From NCBI GenBank assembly GCA_914767715.1, contig OU612074.1, positions 5,533,501 through 5,597,500 on the forward strand: 64,000 nucleotides of DNA. Reading direction: 5' to 3'. This DNA is from Membranipora membranacea. Lineage: Eukaryota > Bryozoa > Gymnolaemata > Cheilostomatida > Membraniporidae. A program made the translations under genes and the position numbers. This document shows, in pieces, positions 58,460 through 64,000 of the stretch. The notes beneath the pieces are model-generated. The model did not search any database, had not been told where the DNA came from, and saw only the letters and a program-made list of their open reading frames with translations. Numbering within the stretch: the stretch's first letter is position 1; the number at the start of each line of letters is the position of its first letter.

Positions 58460-60870
58460 CAAACAATTTGATTTCCTGTTGTCCAATTTAATTCAACCTG
58501 TTGCTAGCTGAAACCGTGTAATCAACGCAATGATGGTAAACTAAAAGAAAAGTGTGTTTAGCCACAAGTTATTACAAAGCCCTACATCATATTATTGGTT
58601 TTCCATTCAAATGCAATTATTGTTATTCATATAATTAGGCTACTTTGTGTGATAAAGGGTCACTCAATCTGCTGGGTCACACAGCCGCTTGCCTTTTATT
58701 GCTGAAAAGGAAATTACAATCAGGTTTGCAACTTCAGTTGGGTATTTGGTATAACAATTCTAGCAAACCTAACAATCGATGAAATACTTCTTCATATTTA
58801 CTGTATATTATATTGTATTATATTATATTATCATGTTATGTCTTTGGTATAAACATTTGTTCTATCATTTAGTTCAATTCCCTCAAATAATTTTAAGGGA
58901 TTTGTTCAAATCCCTCAAATCCACGCGCTAATGCATCATTGATTTGGCTTTTTGATCTGGCTGCGACCCTGAAAGGATGAGGGCCTTCTTACGACAATTT
59001 TTGTCAACAATAGATAATCTATGCCACTTGTCATCCAAAAGACCGCATCGCTGACATTTTATGACGTAAAAAACTGATGTCTTTTTGTTATACTCAAAAG
59101 TTGTTGATTGAGAACAAAGGTCGGTCATATCATATTCCACGCGCTAAAAATAGTTATCCACTTATTAATTGCTGTTTGTCGGGTTTTTGTTTCAAGTAGT
59201 TTCTAAATAAATCAGCGGCACATCAATAAGAACTCAGAATTTCCGCCGGATGCACAAATTCATTTTCTAGAAAAAAATGATAATACAGACAATAATAGAC
59301 AAAATGAACTCATACTAAACTTTCATAAAGTCGGAGCGGTTGATTTCTGTGATCTTACAGGTTTCACCAAATTTATGGTTCTAAAAATATTTACTTGTAC
59401 AGGTTCAACTCAAGAAATTGCACCCTGGATATTGATTGAACAAAAATAGAGATAAGAGAAATTTAATTTGTTTGTTGTTTAATTTCTCGGCCTTAGTTCT
59501 ATCTTTGTTTTGTCTCGGAAAACAGACCTATAAGTATTAGAGTCATAGAATAGATGTTCTTTCTGCTAATTAAAGGGCAACCAAGGTTTCGCAGCAATGC
59601 ATAAATGGGCAGTAAATAATGTGCTAGACAGCATCAGCTTTGTGCATTACGCGATGCAAAACTCAAACTAGTTGCTGACTCTAAGCCGGGTACACTTCGG
59701 TTTAGGGGAGGCTCCAAAACATTGCTGTAATGATGATAGAGCACAGGCTAAATAATAACAGGAAAAGGAAACTGCTCTGTGGTATTCTATTTTAGCTGAG
59801 TTTGAGTACCTGATGGATGAAATGTTTCATAAGAATTCTGGCTGAATAATTATCCGAATTAGATTTTGTTATTTTCCCTCTGCAGAAGGTGCAATCTGCT
59901 ATTAATCAATGAGGGCCAATGAGAAGTTGTTTTAAACCCTGGTTGCCCTTTAAACTTTCTTCGCTTTAATAGTGCACAGGTTTGTCTGTCTGTCTATAAA
60001 AATTTTATATTCGCAACAATCAAGAGCCTAGCATATTTCCTATCACAAGATATTACTAAACCGATTGAGCTTGTAGCTTAGAATAGTGGATATAATTAAT
60101 TTGTGTTATGAAATAATCCTGAGAGGTGCCTGCCAATCAATCTAGCAAACAATTAAATGTTTCAATCCTGTACAGCGTCTTTATTGTCAATGCAGGTTGC
60201 TCCACAGTTCTAATAAAAGGCTTGTGAAAATTTTATGGATCTCTTCACAGTTGCATGGAACTACTAATATATAAGCTGTTTGCACCACGTTGCACAACCG
60301 TGCCACAACACTGATGATGGTTAAAATGATTTCAAAAATAGCTTTTAGATAATTTGATGACCTGATGCTCCATAAAAAGCAGATCTCTGAGATTAAAAGC
60401 ATAATAACTTTAACCGTCCCACACCAAGAAAATCTAATCTTTAACTTTATTAATAGCCTAACAATGCAGTTAAACATTATAACTATACAAGTATTATTAT
60501 TCTGATTCAGAAACTGTTGCAGTTGAAAAGGTTTTTGAGAAGAAAGGATGAGATAAATTCCACTTAGAATTTTTGATTTTCTTGTTGCATCCTAATTAAA
60601 AAGGTTCATAAGGTTAAAAAACCGCAAACCTTGAGCTCTATTTGTCGACATATTCTCTTTTTTTGCAGTCCCCGATCAAAGGATCCACGACAAAAGGTTG
60701 ATACAATTTTTATTGGCAGTGTTGAAATTGGCTTTAGAACTCATGTAATTCAATGTACTGAAATGATAATAGTGTGTAACCTCAAAGCCTGTTTTGATAC
60801 CACCCAAATTATTTTGAATCAAAATATAGGTGCGTCATTGCGTTACTGTCAACATGAGAACGGAAGTGCG
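58460..60870. other. Intergenic, no gene seen outside the MITE
   Basis: Only short frames. Around 58850-58920 there is a small direct repeat of TTCAATTCCCTCAAAT/TTCAAATCCCTCAAAT. Confidence 0.45.
59570..59953. mobile_element. TTAA-flanked MITE, copy 2
   Basis: Begins TTAAAGGGCAACCAAGGTTT and ends AAACCCTGGTTGCCCTTTAA. It is colinear with copy 1 at 57671-58044, including CAGCAATGCATA and ACAGGCTAAATAATAACAGG. A small insertion (AATGAGGGCC region) makes it slightly longer. Confidence 0.82.
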
Positions 60871-60871
60871 A

Positions 60872-61570
60872 CAACTCGGCCCAAGCCAAACTTGGCCTGA
60901 GCCAAACTTGGGCAAAGCCAAACTTGCCCCGAGCCAAGATTAGCCCGAGCCAAAATTAGCCTGAGCCAAACTTAGTCCGAGCCAAACTTAGCCCGACCCA
61001 AACTTGGCCCCAAATATTAAACTTGGCCCCATGTAATAAGACTTGGCCCGAATAAATACACTAAGCCCAAAATATAAAACTTGGCCCAAGATATAAAACT
61101 TCTAAAACATGGCCCCAATTAGTATTACTTGGCCCCATGCAATGAAACTTGGTCCCAATTAATAAACCTGGCCCAAAATACTAAAACTAGGCACCAAATA
61201 CTAAAACTTGGCCCCAAATAAAAAGCTTGGCCCTGTGCAATGAAACTTGGCCCCAATTAGTAAAACTTGGCCCCAATTAGTAAAACTTGGCCCTATGCAA
61301 TGAAACTTGGCCCTATGCAATGAAACTTGGCCCCAATTAGTAAAACTTGGCCCCATATACAAAACAGCGCTCCAGGTTATGAAACTTGGCCCAAATAACT
61401 AAAACTTGGCCCGATGAAATGAAACTTGGCTCCAATTAGTAAAACTTGGCCCCATGTATTGAAACTTGGCCCCAGTAACTAAAACTTGGCCCCATACAAT
61501 GAAACTTGGCCCCAATTAGTAAAACCTGGCCCAAAATATATGACTTGGCCATATGTACTGAAACTTGCTC
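60872..61570. repeat. Degenerate tandem array of the AACTTGGCCC motif
   Basis: About 700 bp. The first ~150 bp has 17-18-bp units of the type CCGAGCCAAACTTGG; the rest has 20-22-bp units of the type AAACTTGGCCCCAATTAGTA with many variants (GTAATA, AATGAA, CAATGA). Spacing and spacers are irregular, unlike a CRISPR array. Confidence 0.9.
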
Positions 61571-62039
61571 TACACATTAGGTGATATGCAGTCCAGCCAA
61601 CTCTTCATGTATTATGTATGGTGAAATAATAACTAACATGACAATCAAAATGTGCTATTCTATGAATAACCAAACTTTAAGCTGCAAAGTACTTTCATCT
61701 TTCCTTAGGTTGTTTACAAATCACCACGATCATTTATTTTAGGACACATGAAATTTACATTTCACCATTGACCATAGAAGTGTTAGTTAGAACACATTTA
61801 GCTGTAATTCCTGAGTAAGCATGGTGCACATGGTGGTGGAGCGAATGATGACATAAGAAACCAGGAGCTGCCACCACGCATGATGAGGATGTAAAATACA
61901 GACTCTGCATCCTAGGCTGGACTGGACACAAGGCTAATTAGATGGGGATCTTTGGGAGAGCAAACCATGAAAATAAGCCAGGAGCGTGACATCCTGTAAG
62001 AGCAATGTGTATGTAAGCCTACAGCACATATGGTCAGTC

Positions 62040-63212
62040 AGTGCATCGCTGAGGATAAAAAAGTGCAAAGAACTTATGATCCGAATTTTGCTTCGTGGAA
62101 CATAAGAACAATGCTTGATCATGATAGAACAGATAGACCAAAAAAGGCAGAGTGGCATCATTGTATAAGAGCTAAAGAAATATAGAATTGATCTTGGAGC
62201 ACTAAGTGAGGCTTGCTTTGGTGATACTGGTAGCATCAGGGAAAAAGTAGGCTACTCGATCTACTGGATTGGTAAGATCTCAGGAATGAAGAGTGACTCT
62301 AGAGTAGCCTTGGTTGTGAGCAATGCTGTCATCGCCAAATGACTGAAGACCTCAAAGCCTGTAAATGATAGAATGATCACCCTTACACTCCCTCTAAACA
62401 AGAACAGATATTGTACTATCATTGCAATGTATGCACCTATAATGACAAATAGTCCTACGGGTCTCTCAATTAAAAACAGCCAAAATCGCAATCTGATTGC
62501 TCACTCACTTAGTGAGCGATACCTGCTAGGCTCTCGCTTTCAGATCGCGCAGTCACTTGATGGAACTATATACATTCTGAGCGAGCGATTTTGGAGCGAT
62601 TTTGTCTAATCAAAAGAACAAGTGAGTGATAATTTTGAGCGATGGGATAGTGATAACTTGCTTTTGTAAAGCATCACTCTTTCTAATTGAAAGACCCCAC
62701 AGAGAACATCGCACAGTTTTATCAGCAGCTGGATTCCACCTTGAGGACAGTAGGCTACCTAAAGAAGCTAAGCTCATGCTTCTAGGTGACTTTAATGCTA
62801 GAGTTGGCCAAGATCAACCATTATCAACAGCCAATGTGATTTATGTGACATCAGTGATACTAGGGCCAGTGCAATACTGCAGCACTGATCACATCATGAT
62901 CAGGTCTTACACCAGGCTCAAAGTGCAGAGGCTCATGTGCAAATCTAGTCAGCGTCCTAGAAAGCTCAATGTTAACAATATGTGGTCTGATCCCATCAGG
63001 AGTGAATTAGAAACTAACATGAATGAAAATCTCCCTGCTCTGGCAGGCTCAGTGGAAGAGAATATTGGTCCGCATTCAAGATGGCGGTGTATGAGGTGTA
63101 CAAAGAGACCATGGAATATGTGGAGAGAAATGATGCAGACTGGTTTGAGGAGAGCGATAAAGAACTGTTTGAACTGATAGCTGCTTGTAAGCATGCCCTG
63201 AATGAAATGAAT
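62040..63212 (+). mobile_element. RTE-like LINE endonuclease fragment, broken
   Basis: Blocks typical of RTE/BovB endonucleases: FASWNIRTMLDHDRTDRP (about 62087), TLPLNKNRYCTIIAMYAP (to 62440), KLMLLGDFNARVGQ (about 62770-62815), CSTDHIMIRSYTRLKVQ (about 62880) and, after a frameshift near 63075, AVYEVYKETMEYVERNDADW and FEESDKELFELIAAC. There are many stops in the first part. A ~170-bp unrelated segment with GCTCACTC/GAGCGA inverted motifs (about 62490-62655) interrupts it. No reverse transcriptase part remains; it ends at a GTTTGGCTCGGGCCAAG motif. Confidence 0.85.
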
Positions 63213-63214
63213 GA

Positions 63215-63240
63215 AGTTTGGCTCGGGCCAAGTTTGGCTC
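63215..63240. repeat. Isolated inverse copy of the AACTTGGCCC motif
   Basis: GTTTGGCTCGGGCCAAG followed by TTTGGCTCC, directly after the RTE fragment, in the orientation opposite to the array at 60.9-61.6 kb. Confidence 0.65.
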
Positions 63241-63730
63241 CAACATAGTTCTCATATACTTATCAAATTTTTTCTATTTCTTGAAATCCAAATAGATCAT
63301 TCCGTGTATGGTACCTAGTTGACTCACCCCCTTCTCTCCCCTCATGTCAGTATATTTGATTGCATTCCTACCCAAGACAAACAATTGTTGCTAAGAACTA
63401 AGGCTAAGGCTTTATTTGATAAAGTGTTTTTATTGGTATGGTGCATCCATTATTTCTGTATTTTAAGACTCTGGAATTTAAAATCAAACATTCGAAATCT
63501 GGAAAAAAATTGTTCTCAAAAAAATGTCCTGTGCTGAAAGGTTTACCACCAATGCAATGTTTCCGTCAGTGTGTCCATTTCCTGGAATACAAAGAACAGT
63601 AAGATATTTTACTAAAGGAAGGTAATTATCTAATCCCTTGAATTTATGACTATCACAACAGAAATTTGTAGTTAGATGAGAAATCAATGCTCAGAAAATC
63701 AGTTATCAATCAAAATGAGGCCTGCTTACC
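63241..63730. other. Intergenic, no gene seen
   Basis: Downstream of the V/I-P repeat exon on the minus strand. Short frames only. Confidence 0.45.
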
Positions 63731-63912
63731 TTAACTGTAGCTTGGCTCTGGTGCTCCCTTGTGTCCAGACTTTGGGGATCGCTTGGAGTTGGTGACACTG
63801 ACTTTGACCTTTGGTACTGACACTTGGACCTTTGGTACGGTTATCCTTACATCTGGAATCCTTACATCTGGGATCTTGACAACTGGTAAGTTTATATTAA
63901 CGGATCCTCCTC
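63731..63912 (-). CDS. V/I-P repeat exon, second copy (5' part outside or unresolved)
   Basis: Exon after an ATATTAATAG acceptor, phase 1 (G|GA), open to TAA. It encodes GGSVNINLPVVKIPDVRIPD, then RITVPKVQVSVPKVKVSVT, then a basic Ser/Pro tail (SKRSPKSGHKGAPEPSYS). It aligns throughout with the exon at 52187-52027 (GSINIRIPVVRIPDVRIP, VPEVRVNVPKVSV), same strand and same phase. A short ATG segment, MKLLLQ followed by GTTAGC at 63986-63969, is phase 0 and does not fit, so the true leader exon probably lies beyond the window end. Confidence 0.55.
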
Positions 63913-64000
63913 CTATTAATATGACAAAACAAACAGTATCAGGAGTGTATACAATATATCTGCTAACCTGAAGCAAAAGTTTCATTTTCTCTCCCTCTCA

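Noticed and set aside
60872-61570. CRISPR-like alternation of a repeated motif and variable spacers
   Set aside because: Unit length drifts from 17 to 22 bp, the repeats themselves vary, spacers are too short and there are no cas genes; this is a degenerate satellite in a eukaryotic genome.
63969-63986. MKLLLQ as the leader exon of the last V/I-P gene
   Set aside because: Too short for a signal peptide and phase 0, whereas the repeat exon needs phase 1.

Overview
The window is AT-rich nuclear DNA from an invertebrate animal. Evidence is spliced genes with GT-AG introns in metazoan families (cytosolic acetoacetyl-CoA thiolase, SLC17 transporter), several classes of retrotransposon, tRNA-derived short elements, foldback elements and long microsatellites. 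I cannot name the phylum. No bacterial-style operon, rRNA or convincing functional tRNA was seen.

Layout. 1.2-12.5 kb: a complete nine-exon thiolase gene on the minus strand. Its exons add up to exactly 394 codons including the stop. A small two-exon gene of unknown function is nested on the opposite strand in its last-but-one intron (3.1-4.0 kb). The 4.4-kb first intron holds a TIR element with a tRNA-like core. 13.9-18.2 kb: two tiny genes for secreted peptides of 37 and 41 residues, with a LINE fragment between them. 21.8-28.0 kb: an SLC17 (sialin/vesicular transporter type) locus that is clearly dead, with four in-frame stops and one missing membrane-segment exon. Its introns carry three foldback elements and a ~145-bp CT microsatellite. 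A second, shorter SLC17 remnant lies at 30.1 kb. 30.7-38.1 kb: a GC-rich start-less ORF with a 10 x 73-bp minisatellite, then a broken chromodomain Ty3/gypsy element (minus) abutting a 5'-truncated LINE (plus). 39.2-46.8 kb: three diverged copies of a ~2.3-kb module. 47-58.4 kb: more short secreted repeat-protein genes. 60.9-63.2 kb: a degenerate AACTTGGCCC repeat array and an RTE-like LINE fragment. 63.7 kb to the end: a second V/I-P repeat exon.

The most interesting theme is a scattered set of small secreted-peptide genes sharing one architecture. A TATA box precedes a short non-coding exon. A second exon starts a few bases before the ATG and encodes only a signal peptide; in three of the genes its coding part is exactly 43 nt. 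A phase-1 intron follows, and then one exon carries the whole mature peptide. The mature parts are unrelated: a short cationic peptide, a short H/K-rich peptide, an NGGNDR repeat, a Gly-Asn repeat, and V/I-P beta-type repeats. The noncoding flanks of some copies were duplicated several times, so the region looks like a birth-and-death cluster. I recognise none of the mature peptides; their function is unknown.

Limits: everything was read by eye with no alignment or expression data. Splice sites are inferred from consensus and phase, and transposon boundaries are approximate.
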